Shown here piece after piece: positions 25,253 to 33,742 of a stretch of 64,000 nt of DNA. The position numbers and the translations under genes are program-made. Origin of the DNA: Roseibium aggregatum IAM 12614 (lineage in GTDB: Bacteria > Pseudomonadota > Alphaproteobacteria > Rhizobiales > Stappiaceae); NCBI RefSeq assembly GCF_000168975.1, contig NZ_AAUW01000012.1, positions 147,393-211,392 on the forward strand. The letters run 5' to 3'. Positions within the stretch are counted from its first letter, which is position 1, and each line of letters begins with the position of its first letter. Under the pieces are notes generated by a model. The model saw only the letters and a program-made list of their open reading frames with translations, did not search any database and was not told the DNA's origin.

Positions 25253-27307
25253 ATGACCGTCAAATCTCTTCTCCTGTCCGGCGCAGCGCTGGCCGTTCTG
25301 GCCACCCCTGCCCTGGCCAACTGCCCGGCCGTCACTGTCGCCGACAAGCAAGGCCTCAACTCTGACTACCCACAGCAGTTCGAACTCGCAGAATTCGAAG
25401 AAAAGGCCGCTTGTGGCCTGGCTTTCGTAGAGAACCCGGCCATCAGGGATCTCAACAGCAAGATCCTCGGCAATGGCGAACTGGCCGACGTCGCTGCCCG
25501 ACTGCCGAAAGAGCCGCTGGTTGTTGCACCTTATGAAAAGATCGGTACCTATGGCGGTGTCCTGACCGGCATTTCCAAAGGCACAGAGTCCGGCACGTCC
25601 GATCTCCTGTCCGTGCGCCACGTCAACTTCGTGCGGTACGCCGACGACCTTCAGACCGTCGTGCCGAACGTCGCCAAGGGCTGGGCCTGGAATGACGAAT
25701 ACACCGAACTGACCATCAACCTGCGAGAAGGCCACAAGTGGTCCGACGGCGAGCCGTTCACCGCAGAAGACGTTGCCTTCTGGTATAACGACATCATCCT
25801 GAACCCGGATGTCTATGAAAAGACCCCGGGCCGCTGGCTGTTCGCTGGCGAGCCGGTCAAGGTCGAAGCCATCGACCCGGTCACCGTCAGGTTCACCTTC
25901 CCGGTTCCTACCCCGGGCATCCTGAACCGCTTCGCCGTCGATTACGGCCAGCCGTTCCAGCCGAAGCATTTCCTCAGCCAGTTCATGCCGAAATACAACG
26001 AACAGGCAGAAGAACTCGCCAAGGAATACGGCTTTGAAAGCGCCAGGGAAGCGGTCGACTTCTATTACGGTGGTTCAGACTGGAAGGACGTTCCCTCCCC
26101 GCTGCTGAAGGATAGCGACAAGGCCACCAAGATCGGCCGCGCCGTCGTGCCGACGCTGGAAAGCCACATCGTGGTCGAAGAAAGCTCCGAAGGCCGCAAG
26201 CTGGTCGCCAACCCCTATTTCCACATGGTCGACACCGCCGGCAACCAGCTTCCCTACATCTCCGAAATCTCCGAGACCTATATCGGCGACAAGGAAGTGC
26301 AGAACCTGAAGATCATGAACGGCGAAGTGGTCTGGAAACAGCAGGCCGTCTTCCTGGAAGACTTCCCGCTGCTGAAGGAAAACGAAGGCAAGGGCAACTA
26401 CACCGTCTCCTTCGCCCCGACCTTCGGCGAGAACGTCTTCTTCTCCTTCAACCGCACTCACAAGGATCCGGTTCTCGCGGAACTCTTCTCGGACGTCCGC
26501 TTCAACCGCGCCATGTCCCACGCCCTCAACCGCGACGAGATCAACGAAATCGTCTATCTCGGCCAGGGCACGCCGATGCAGGGTGTTCCGGCTGAACCGA
26601 AGACCGTGTCCTTCATCTCCGACGAACTGCTCAACAAGGACATTTCCTACGACGTTGAAGGCGCCAAGGCGCTGCTGGCTGAAATCGGCCTGAAAGATAC
26701 CGACGGCGACGGCACCCTGGAACGGGCGGACGGCAAGCCGCTGGTGGTCCGCATGGTCTATTCGACCCAGGGCGTTCCGGTGAAGATGATGGAACTTGTC
26801 CGTGACTACTGGTCTGCGGTCGGTGTCCGCGTCGACCTGAAGGAAGTCACGTCCGACGAATACCGCTCTGCCGGCAACAACAACGAACTGGACGTAACCA
26901 CCTGGAAATACGACGGCAATGCCGGCCCGACCATTTCCCAGGACGTTACCGCCTTCATCCCGCCCTTCGGCGACTATTTCAACCCGGGCACCGGCTTTGA
27001 ATGGGCTGCCTGGAAGGAAAGCGGCGGCAAGGAAGGCACCGAACCTCCGGCAGACATCCAGAAACTCTGGGACCTGTCCGAGAAGTTCATCCAGGTTGAG
27101 ATGGGGTCCGGGGAAAGCAACAGACTGGGTGCCGAAATCGCGCGGATCCATGTCGACAACCTGCTGAAGATCGGCACGGTCGGCAACATCGTCGCTCCCT
27201 TCCTGTACCGCAATGACCTGAAGAACGTGAAGCCGATCAAGGCCAAGACCTACGACTTCTACTGGACCTATCCCTACCGTCCGCAGCAGTGGTCGCTGGA
27301 ACAGTAA
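25253..27307 (+). CDS. Family-5 ABC transporter substrate-binding protein (phosphonate operon)
   Basis: 684 residues with a Sec signal peptide (MTVKSLLLSGAALAVLATPA, cleavage likely after ALA). The body is an extracellular solute-binding protein of the peptide/nickel family (LTINLREGHKWSDGEPFTAE, DVAFWYNDIILNP), longer than the usual ~530 residues. Long members of this family bind peptides, microcin C-like compounds or glycosides. As first gene of an operon that ends in PhnX, it probably binds a large phosphonate conjugate; the substrate is inferred. A hairpin separates it from the permease genes, which would raise its expression relative to them. The ATG follows a CCAGGAG site. Confidence 0.92.
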   Translation: MTVKSLLLSGAALAVLATPALANCPAVTVADKQGLNSDYPQQFELAEFEEKAACGLAFVENPAIRDLNSKILGNGELADVAARLPKEPLVVAPYEKIGTYGGVLTGISKGTESGTSDLLSVRHVNFVRYADDLQTVVPNVAKGWAWNDEYTELTINLREGHKWSDGEPFTAEDVAFWYNDIILNPDVYEKTPGRWLFAGEPVKVEAIDPVTVRFTFPVPTPGILNRFAVDYGQPFQPKHFLSQFMPKYNEQAEELAKEYGFESAREAVDFYYGGSDWKDVPSPLLKDSDKATKIGRAVVPTLESHIVVEESSEGRKLVANPYFHMVDTAGNQLPYISEISETYIGDKEVQNLKIMNGEVVWKQQAVFLEDFPLLKENEGKGNYTVSFAPTFGENVFFSFNRTHKDPVLAELFSDVRFNRAMSHALNRDEINEIVYLGQGTPMQGVPAEPKTVSFISDELLNKDISYDVEGAKALLAEIGLKDTDGDGTLERADGKPLVVRMVYSTQGVPVKMMELVRDYWSAVGVRVDLKEVTSDEYRSAGNNNELDVTTWKYDGNAGPTISQDVTAFIPPFGDYFNPGTGFEWAAWKESGGKEGTEPPADIQKLWDLSEKFIQVEMGSGESNRLGAEIARIHVDNLLKIGTVGNIVAPFLYRNDLKNVKPIKAKTYDFYWTYPYRPQQWSLEQ

Positions 27308-27363
27308 GTCCCTGATGCAGTTGCCGGAGCGGCCTGCCACCCCGGCACACATTTCCAACACCT

Positions 27364-27389
27364 GTCATCCCTGCGCTTGCAGGGATGAC
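27364..27389. repeat. Intergenic hairpin between binding protein and permease genes
   Basis: GTCATCCCTGC and GCAGGGATGAC form a perfect 11-base stem with a 4-base loop (GCTT). A second, imperfect inverted repeat with a GC-rich centre follows at about 27430-27475. Such elements after a binding-protein gene commonly protect or attenuate the mRNA so that the binding protein is made in excess. It may also belong to a REP-like intergenic family. Confidence 0.6.
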
Positions 27390-27538
27390 CACACCCCGGG
27401 GCGACATCCCGGGACGACGCCCCCGGCTTTCTCATCCTTGAGAGCGCGTTTGCGCGCGCCTCGGAGGATGGGGTCTCGGGAAGATGGATAACGGTGCGAT
27501 GAGTGGGAACCGGTAATCCGGGACGATGGAGAGGTTCG

Positions 27539-28531
27539 ATGCTTCGGTTCACGCTTGAGCGCTTTGTAGGCATGGTGATCACCATGGCCCTTGTTTCCGT
27601 CATGGTCTTCATCATCATGGAAATCCCGCCCGGCGACTATGCGGACCGCTATGCCTTTCGCAAGTTCTCCGGCACCGGCGTCAGCGTCACGGAAGCCGAT
27701 ATCGAGGCGATCCGTTCAGATCTGGGTCTCGATAAGCCCATGGTGCTGCGCTATTTCGACTGGATCGGCGGCATTGTCCTTCACGGCGATTTCGGTCAGG
27801 CCTTCGCCTTTGAAACCTCCGTGGTGAAAGTGATTGGCGACAAGGCGTGGCTGACACTTGGCATCATGCTCACAACGCTGATCCTCACTTACGCGATCTC
27901 GATCCCGGTTGGCATCTATGCTGCCGTCAAGCGCGGTTCATCGCTCGACTACGGGCTCACCATCTTTTCCTATCTCGGGCTCGCCCTGCCGAACTTTCTC
28001 CTGGCACTGATCATGCTCTATTTCGCCAACAAATGGTTCGGTGCCGATATCGGCGGGCTGTTGTCCGCCCGCTATCAGGACGCGCCCTGGTCGCTTGCGA
28101 AAGTGTGGGACCTGATCAAGCACCTGTGGCTGCCGGCGGTCGTGCTGGCCTGGTCCGCAGTCGCCTACCAGATCCAGACCATGCGCGCGACCATGTCGGA
28201 CGAGCTCAACCGCCTGTCCGTAACGGCGGCCCGTGCCCGCGGTGTGCCGGAAGGCAAGCTGCTGCTGAAATACCCGGCGCGGCTCGCGATCAACCCGATC
28301 GTTTCTACCATCGGCTTTGACGTCAACCGGATCTTTTCCGAGCTGCCGATCGTCGCTGCCGTGCTGGGCCTGACCGAGCTCGGCGAGCTGTTGCTGAAGG
28401 CCTATCTAGACCTCGACATGTATGTGGCCGGCGCCATCCTGCTGCTGCTGACCTTCATCATCGTCTTCATGAACTTCGTTTCCGATCTTCTTCTGGCGTG
28501 GCTCGACCCGCGCATCAAGCTGGGGGCCTGA
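27539..28531 (+). CDS. ABC transporter permease, DppB type (phosphonate operon)
   Basis: 330 residues. The N-terminal span (MLRFTLERFVGMVITMALVS) is followed by a periplasmic segment and five further spans, with the coupling loop RLSVTAARARGVPEGKLLLK and the C-terminal LLLAWLDPRIKLGA. ATG at 27539 is preferred because GGAGAGG lies 4-10 bases upstream; an in-frame ATG 36 bases earlier has none. It is 3 bases from the next permease. With the following genes it forms a complete import system. Confidence 0.92.
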   Translation: MLRFTLERFVGMVITMALVSVMVFIIMEIPPGDYADRYAFRKFSGTGVSVTEADIEAIRSDLGLDKPMVLRYFDWIGGIVLHGDFGQAFAFETSVVKVIGDKAWLTLGIMLTTLILTYAISIPVGIYAAVKRGSSLDYGLTIFSYLGLALPNFLLALIMLYFANKWFGADIGGLLSARYQDAPWSLAKVWDLIKHLWLPAVVLAWSAVAYQIQTMRATMSDELNRLSVTAARARGVPEGKLLLKYPARLAINPIVSTIGFDVNRIFSELPIVAAVLGLTELGELLLKAYLDLDMYVAGAILLLLTFIIVFMNFVSDLLLAWLDPRIKLGA

Positions 28532-28534
28532 GCC

Positions 28535-29686
28535 ATGACGGACGCAACCGCAGGCGCTCTCGCCAAACAGGAAGAAAAGGACCGCCAGAAGCGGCTGAAA
28601 TATTATTCAGCCTCGCAATGGACCCTGATCTGGTGGCGCTTCCGCCGCCACCGGGCCGCCATGGTGGCCAGCCTGATCCTGGGCCTGATGGCCTTCCTTG
28701 GCCTCTTCGCTGAATTTGTCGCCCCTTACGGCCCGACGACCCGCGACACCATGTATATCGACGGCGCACCGCAGATACCGATGTTCTGCGACCAGAACGG
28801 CTGCTCCGCCCGGCCCTTCATCCACAGTGTCAGCACCAGGCGCGACCCGGTGACCTTGCGCGCCATTTCGGTGCCCGATCCGGACAAACGGGTCTATGTC
28901 ACCTTTTTTGCCACCGGCGAAGCCACCCGGATCCTGGGTGTCATTCCCACCAGCATTCATCTTTTCGGCCTGTCTGAACCGGATGCAAAACTGCATTTGT
29001 GGGGCACGGACGACCTCGGCCGGGATGTCTTCTCCCGCACCATGTATGCGACCCGCACCTCGCTCTCCATCGGTGTCCTCGGCGTGCTGATCTCGTTCGT
29101 TCTGGCGCTCGTGATAGGTGGCATTGCCGGTTACGCCGGTGGCATGACCGACAATGTCATCCAGCGTGTCACGGAAGTGGTGCGTGTGGTGCCGATCATC
29201 CCGCTCTATATGGGCCTGGCGGCGGCCATGCCGAAGGAATGGTCGACCACGCAGGTCTATTTCGCAATGACGCTGATCCTGGGGCTCTTCGGCTGGCCGA
29301 CACTTGCCCGCAGGATCAGATCCCAGCTTCTGTCGATCCGCGGCGAGGACTATGTGATCGCAGCCAGGCTGGCAGGCGCGCGCCCGGGTCGCATCATCGG
29401 CCAGCACATGCTGCCAAGCTTCACCAGCTTCATCATCGTCGATCTGGTGATTTCCTTCCCCTACATGATCCTGTCCGAAACCGCGCTTTCCTTCGTCGGC
29501 CTCGGCCTGCGGCCACCGACCGTTTCCTGGGGCGTCCTGTTGCAGCAGGCCCAGTCCGTGCGCGTGATCGAGCAGACCCCCTGGCTGTTCATCCCCGCCG
29601 TCTTCGTGGTGGTTGCCGTTCTGGCCTTCACAATCATCGGCGACGGCCTGCGTGACGCTGCCGATCCCTATAGCGAAGCCCGGTAG
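28535..29686 (+). CDS. ABC transporter permease, DppC/YejE type with periplasmic insert (phosphonate operon)
   Basis: 383 residues, longer than a standard ~290-residue DppC. A charged cytoplasmic N terminus and first span are followed by a ~100-residue insert before the permease motif LWGTDDLGRDVFSRTMYA. The insert contains two cysteines close together (MFCDQNGCSARPF) that could form a disulfide in the periplasm. Four or five more spans follow and the chain ends FTIIGDGLRDAADPYSEAR. Such inserts are known in YejE-type permeases of oligopeptide/microcin C importers, which supports a bulky substrate. Confidence 0.92.
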   Translation: MTDATAGALAKQEEKDRQKRLKYYSASQWTLIWWRFRRHRAAMVASLILGLMAFLGLFAEFVAPYGPTTRDTMYIDGAPQIPMFCDQNGCSARPFIHSVSTRRDPVTLRAISVPDPDKRVYVTFFATGEATRILGVIPTSIHLFGLSEPDAKLHLWGTDDLGRDVFSRTMYATRTSLSIGVLGVLISFVLALVIGGIAGYAGGMTDNVIQRVTEVVRVVPIIPLYMGLAAAMPKEWSTTQVYFAMTLILGLFGWPTLARRIRSQLLSIRGEDYVIAARLAGARPGRIIGQHMLPSFTSFIIVDLVISFPYMILSETALSFVGLGLRPPTVSWGVLLQQAQSVRVIEQTPWLFIPAVFVVVAVLAFTIIGDGLRDAADPYSEAR

Positions 29687-29696
29687 GAAAGCCCCA

Positions 29697-30704
29697 ATGC
29701 TGAACGTTGAAAACCTCTCCATCTCCTTCCGGACCGACGAAGGCCTGATCACGCCGGTCCAGGGTGTGAGCTTCAAGGTCGAGCCCGGCAAGACCCTCGG
29801 CCTTGTCGGCGAAAGCGGCTCCGGCAAGTCGATCACCACCAAGGCGTTGATGCGGCTACTGCCCGGCAATGCGTCACTCTCCGGCGAAACCCGCATCACC
29901 TACAGTGCCAAGGACGGCAACGAGGTCGAGATCCACAAGATCAAGCCGAACGCCAGATCCCTGCGCCAGCTCCGCGGCGGCGAAATCGGCATGATCTTCC
30001 AGGAGCCGATGGCAAGTTTCTCGCCGGTCTACACCATCGGCAACCAGATGATGGAGACGATCCGCCTGCACCGCGGCTGCGGCAAGCGCGAAGCCCGGGA
30101 ACTCGCCGTCGAAATGCTGGAGAAGGTCGGCATCTCCAATCCGTCTGAACGCATCGATCAATATCCGCACGAAATGTCCGGCGGTATGCGTCAGCGGGCG
30201 ATGATCGCACTGGCGCTCTCCGCCGGTCCCGCACTCCTGATTGCCGACGAGCCGACCACCGCCCTGGACGTCACCATTCAAGCCCAGGTGCTGGACCTGA
30301 TGCGCGACCTGCAGCGCGATCTCGGCATGGGCATGATCTTCATCACCCACGACCTTGGCGTCATCGCCCAGATAGCCGACGAGGTCGCGGTGATGTATCT
30401 CGGCACGATTGTCGAGCGCGGTGCGACCCGCGACGTGATCCGCTCTCCCAAACACCCCTATACCCAGGGCCTTTTGAAGGCGATCCCGAGCCTCGACACG
30501 TTGCACGACCGACTGTCGCCCGTACCGGGCGACATCCCGAGCCCGACGGAACGGCCGACCGGCTGCCCGTTCCACACGCGCTGCCCGGACTTCATCAGCG
30601 GCATCTGCGACATCAACACACCGTTTGAAGTCTCTCCGGTTGCCGGACGCTCTGTCCGCTGCTGGCTGCACAGCGACGTGCAGGGTGGAAGGAGCGCTGC
30701 ATGA
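29697..30704 (+). CDS. ABC transporter ATP-binding protein, DppD type (phosphonate operon)
   Basis: 335 residues. Walker [10 protein letters not shown]-loop MIFQEP, signature MSGGMRQR, Walker [14 protein letters not shown]-loop FITHD and the C-terminal cysteine-containing oligopeptide motif ([16 protein letters not shown]). ATG at 29697 lies ten bases after the permease stop; an upstream in-frame ATG would sit inside the permease gene. Its stop overlaps the next ATPase start (ATGA at 30701-30704). Confidence 0.93.
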   Translation: MLNVENLSISFRTDEGLITPVQGVSFKVEPGKTLGLVGESGSGKSITTKALMRLLPGNASLSGETRITYSAKDGNEVEIHKIKPNARSLRQLRGGEIGMIFQEPMASFSPVYTIGNQMMETIRLHRGCGKREARELAVEMLEKVGISNPSERIDQYPHEMSGGMRQRAMIALALSAGPALLIADEPTTALDVTIQAQVLDLMRDLQRDLGMGMIFITHDLGVIAQIADEVAVMYLGTIVERGATRDVIRSPKHPYTQGLLKAIPSLDTLHDRLSPVPGDIPSPTERPTGCPFHTRCPDFISGICDINTPFEVSPVAGRSVRCWLHSDVQGGRSAA

Positions 30705-31810
30705 GCACGAGCGATATCCTGATTGAAGTGAAGAACCTTGAGGTTCTCTTCCCGATCCGGAAGAAGAAGCTGTTTTCCTCCGAGGTTCGGCAGTTACGCG
30801 CCGTTGACGGCGTTTCCTTCGATATCAAGCGCGGCGAGACTGTCGGCCTTGTCGGCGAATCCGGTTCCGGCAAGACCACTGTCGGCCGCGCGATCCTGCG
30901 CGCCATCGACCCGACCGGCGGCGACGTGGTCTTTCACACCAATGGCAACGATGTCGATCTGGCCCGGGTGGAAGGCGAAGAACTCCGCAAGTTCCGCCAG
31001 CACATGAATATGGTCTTTTCGGAAGGCCCCGTTCAACTGTCGACACTTGCGGCCGACCGCCTGCGCCTGTTCCGCTCCAAGATGAGCCTGGTGTTTCAGG
31101 ACCCCTATTCTTCCCTCAATCCGCGCATGACCGTTCGCGATATCATCGCCGAGCCGCTGATCGCCTCCGGCATGATGAAGGACCGCGACGCCATCGACGC
31201 CCGGGTGCGTGAGATCGCAGGACGCTGCAAACTGAACCTGGAACACCTGCGCCGGTTTCCACACGCCTTTTCCGGCGGTCAGCGTCAGCGCATCTGCATT
31301 GCCCGCGCGCTCGTCTCCAGGCCCGATTTTGTCGTTTGCGATGAAAGCGTGTCCGCGCTTGATGTTTCAATCCAGGCAGAAATAGTCAACCTGTTGAAAG
31401 ATCTTCAGGAAGAGATGGGCGTCGCCTTTCTGTTCATCGCGCACGATCTTTCGGTCGTTGCGCAGATGAGTCACCGGGTGGCTGTCATGTATGTCGGCAA
31501 GTTCGTGGAATACGCCCCAACCGAAAAACTCTTCTTCGAGCCGAAACATCCCTATACGCACGCGCTTCTGTCCGCGATCCCTCAGGCCGACCCGGATGCG
31601 GACTTCAATCCGATCAGGCTGGAGGGCGAAATCCCGAACCCGCTCGACGCCCCCTCCGGCTGTCGCTTCCACAGTCGCTGCCCCTTTGCCAGGGAGCGCT
31701 GTGCCAGCGAGGTTCCCGAATGGCGCGAGGTCGCATCAGAGCATTTCGTGGCTTGCCATTTCACCGAAGAGTTCGAATTCTCAAGACCAAACAGAAACAC
31801 AAAAAACTGA
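30701..31810 (+). CDS. ABC transporter ATP-binding protein, DppF type, with an insert before the Q-loop
   Basis: 369 residues, about 40 longer than usual. Walker A is GESGSGKT (52-59), signature FSGGQRQR, then [11 protein letters not shown] at Walker B (Ser instead of the common Pro after Glu). Between the Walker A and Q-loop there is an insert in which [13 protein letters not shown] (~95-107) resembles the following [16 protein letters not shown] (~120-135), as if the strand before the Q-loop had been duplicated. The C-terminal cysteine motif ([15 protein letters not shown]) is present. The FAD enzyme gene starts 12 bases after its stop. Confidence 0.92.
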   Translation: MSTSDILIEVKNLEVLFPIRKKKLFSSEVRQLRAVDGVSFDIKRGETVGLVGESGSGKTTVGRAILRAIDPTGGDVVFHTNGNDVDLARVEGEELRKFRQHMNMVFSEGPVQLSTLAADRLRLFRSKMSLVFQDPYSSLNPRMTVRDIIAEPLIASGMMKDRDAIDARVREIAGRCKLNLEHLRRFPHAFSGGQRQRICIARALVSRPDFVVCDESVSALDVSIQAEIVNLLKDLQEEMGVAFLFIAHDLSVVAQMSHRVAVMYVGKFVEYAPTEKLFFEPKHPYTHALLSAIPQADPDADFNPIRLEGEIPNPLDAPSGCRFHSRCPFARERCASEVPEWREVASEHFVACHFTEEFEFSRPNRNTKN

Positions 31811-31822
31811 GAGCTGCCCGGA

Positions 31823-32950
31823 ATGAGACAAAAATCGTATGACCTTGCGATCGTCGGCGCAGGGATCGTCGGACTTGCGCATGCCCTCGCAGCTTCCAGG
31901 CGCGGCAAGAGCGTCATCGTCATCGACCGAGATAGTTACGCCAACGGCGCTTCCATCCGCAATTTCGGCTTCGTGACAGTGACTGGCCAACAGGCAGGCG
32001 ACTGCTGGCAGAAGGCGTTGCGCAGCCGTCAGGTTTGGGCGGAAGTGGCGGATGCCGCCCGCATACCGCTCCTGCACGAAGGTCTGACCATGACGGCCCA
32101 CCTGCCGGAATCCGAAGCTGTCATCGACGCGTTTCTGAAAACCGAAATGGGTGCGGACTGCCAGCGCCTGACGCCCTCTGAAGCCGCCCTCAAGGTTCCC
32201 CGGCTGAGACAGGACAAAATCACCTGCGCGCTCTATTCGCCTTTCGAAATCAGAGTGGAATCCAGGGATGCCCTGCCCCGGATCGCCAATTGGCTGGAAG
32301 AGGTACATGCGGTCGACTTTCTCTGGCAGACAAGCGTCAATTCCGTCGAAACGCCTAAACTGGAAACCTCACGCGGAACGGTGCACGCGCAGACAGTGAT
32401 CGTCTGCCCCGGCGACGATGGCACGACGCTTTTTTCTGACCGGATCGCTGCCTATGAAGTAACACGCTGCAAACTGCAGATGTTGCGCGTCGCCCCTCGC
32501 CAACGCCTCGACCTTGGCACCGCCGTCATGTCCGATCTCGGCCTTGCCCGGTACCTTGGCTATGCCGAACTCCCAGAGGCTGCTCCCTTGAAAGCCCGGC
32601 TGGACCGGGAGATGACCGATCAGCGAGACAATGGCATTCATCTGATTGTCGTCCAGTCCGAAGACGGCAGCCTGGTTGTCGGCGACAGCCATCATTACAG
32701 CGCGACCCCAGATCCGTTCATCGACAAGACCGTGAACGACCTGATCCTGGGCGAGATGGAGACGATCCTCGATCTTGGCCCTTACGACATCTCTGAAACC
32801 TGGATCGGCACCTATGCCTCTGCCCCCGACCGCTGGCGCTTCACCGATGCGCCGGACGATGCCACCCGCATTGTCGTGGTCACGGCAGGTTGCGGCGCTT
32901 CAACCGCCTTCGCCATTGGCGAGGAAACCATTGCCGATCTCTACGCGTGA
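31823..32950 (+). CDS. FAD-dependent amine oxidoreductase of phosphonate catabolism (TIGR03364-like)
   Basis: 375 residues of the DAO/glycine-oxidase fold. The N-terminal dinucleotide motif is DLAIVGAGIVGLAHALAASR, and a C-terminal flavin contact region (VVVTAGCGASTAFAIGEE) is present. It sits 9 bases before phnX. A clade of such flavoproteins (TIGR03364) is known to travel with phosphonatase genes, and members studied under the names PbfC/PbfD, as I recall, oxidise N-alkylated 2-aminoethylphosphonate to phosphonoacetaldehyde. The same reaction here would feed PhnX directly and explain the absence of a PhnW transaminase. Substrate is inferred from context. Confidence 0.85.
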   Translation: MRQKSYDLAIVGAGIVGLAHALAASRRGKSVIVIDRDSYANGASIRNFGFVTVTGQQAGDCWQKALRSRQVWAEVADAARIPLLHEGLTMTAHLPESEAVIDAFLKTEMGADCQRLTPSEAALKVPRLRQDKITCALYSPFEIRVESRDALPRIANWLEEVHAVDFLWQTSVNSVETPKLETSRGTVHAQTVIVCPGDDGTTLFSDRIAAYEVTRCKLQMLRVAPRQRLDLGTAVMSDLGLARYLGYAELPEAAPLKARLDREMTDQRDNGIHLIVVQSEDGSLVVGDSHHYSATPDPFIDKTVNDLILGEMETILDLGPYDISETWIGTYASAPDRWRFTDAPDDATRIVVVTAGCGASTAFAIGEETIADLYA

Positions 32951-32959
32951 GGAATGAAA

Positions 32960-33742
32960 ATGAGCAAGTTCAAAGCCGTGGTCTTCGATTGGGCCGGCAC
33001 CATGATCGATTTCGGTTCCTTCGCCCCAATGGGTGTCTTCGTAAAGGCCTTCGAGACATTCGGTATTACCGCAACTATTGACCAGGCCCGAGGCCCCATG
33101 GGCAAACCCAAATGGGACCATATCCGCTCCATGATGGACGATCCGGACATAAGCGCCCAATGGACCGCCAAATACGGCCATACGCCGACGGATGCCGATG
33201 TCGACAAGGTCTACAAGATCTTCGTGCCGATGAACGAGGAAGTCGTCGCCGATTTCGCCGACCTGGTACCGGGAGCCGCCGATGTGGTCAGAACCCTGCG
33301 CGCAAGGGGCATGAAAATCGGCTCGACCACCGGCTACACCCGCTCGATCATGGAGCGCGTCCTGCCGAAAGCTGCCGAACAGGGCTATGAACCCGACAAT
33401 CTCATCTGTGCCGACGACTTGCCGGAAGGCCGTCCCGGCCCGCTCGGCATGTATCAGTGCTTTGTCGATCTGGTGGCCTATCCGCCAAGCGCGGTCATCA
33501 AGGTGGACGATACCGAACCCGGCATCGCAGAAGGTGTCGCGGCCGGCTGCCTGACGGTGGGCCTTGCCCTGTCCGGCAACTACGCCGGCAAGACACCGCA
33601 AGAGCTCGCCGCACTTTCGGAGAATGAGGTTGACGCCCTGCGCCAGCATGCAACGGAACAGCTCAAGAAAGCCGGTGCGGATTACGTGATCGATACGGTC
33701 GCGGATTTGCCGACCCTGATCGAGCAACTGGAAGCGGCATGA
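32960..33742 (+). CDS. phnX: Phosphonoacetaldehyde hydrolase (phosphonatase)
   Basis: 260 residues of the HAD superfamily. The nucleophile motif is VVFDWAGTMIDFGSFAPMG. The Schiff-base lysine motif specific to PhnX is present (PMGKPKWDHIRSM), followed by GSTTGYTR, DDLPEGRPGP and IKVDDTEPGI. It cleaves the C-P bond of phosphonoacetaldehyde to acetaldehyde and phosphate. I chose ATG at 32960 because the GAGGA site is 6 bases away; ATG at 32954 is too close to it. The gene overlaps the next by four bases (33739-33742). This is the diagnostic gene that marks the operon as phosphonate catabolism. Confidence 0.94.
   Translation: MSKFKAVVFDWAGTMIDFGSFAPMGVFVKAFETFGITATIDQARGPMGKPKWDHIRSMMDDPDISAQWTAKYGHTPTDADVDKVYKIFVPMNEEVVADFADLVPGAADVVRTLRARGMKIGSTTGYTRSIMERVLPKAAEQGYEPDNLICADDLPEGRPGPLGMYQCFVDLVAYPPSAVIKVDDTEPGIAEGVAAGCLTVGLALSGNYAGKTPQELAALSENEVDALRQHATEQLKKAGADYVIDTVADLPTLIEQLEAA

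Noticed and set aside
26075..27361. 428-codon minus-strand frame opposite the phosphonate binding protein
   Set aside because: It is an antisense shadow; the plus strand encodes a clear family-5 binding protein with signal peptide.
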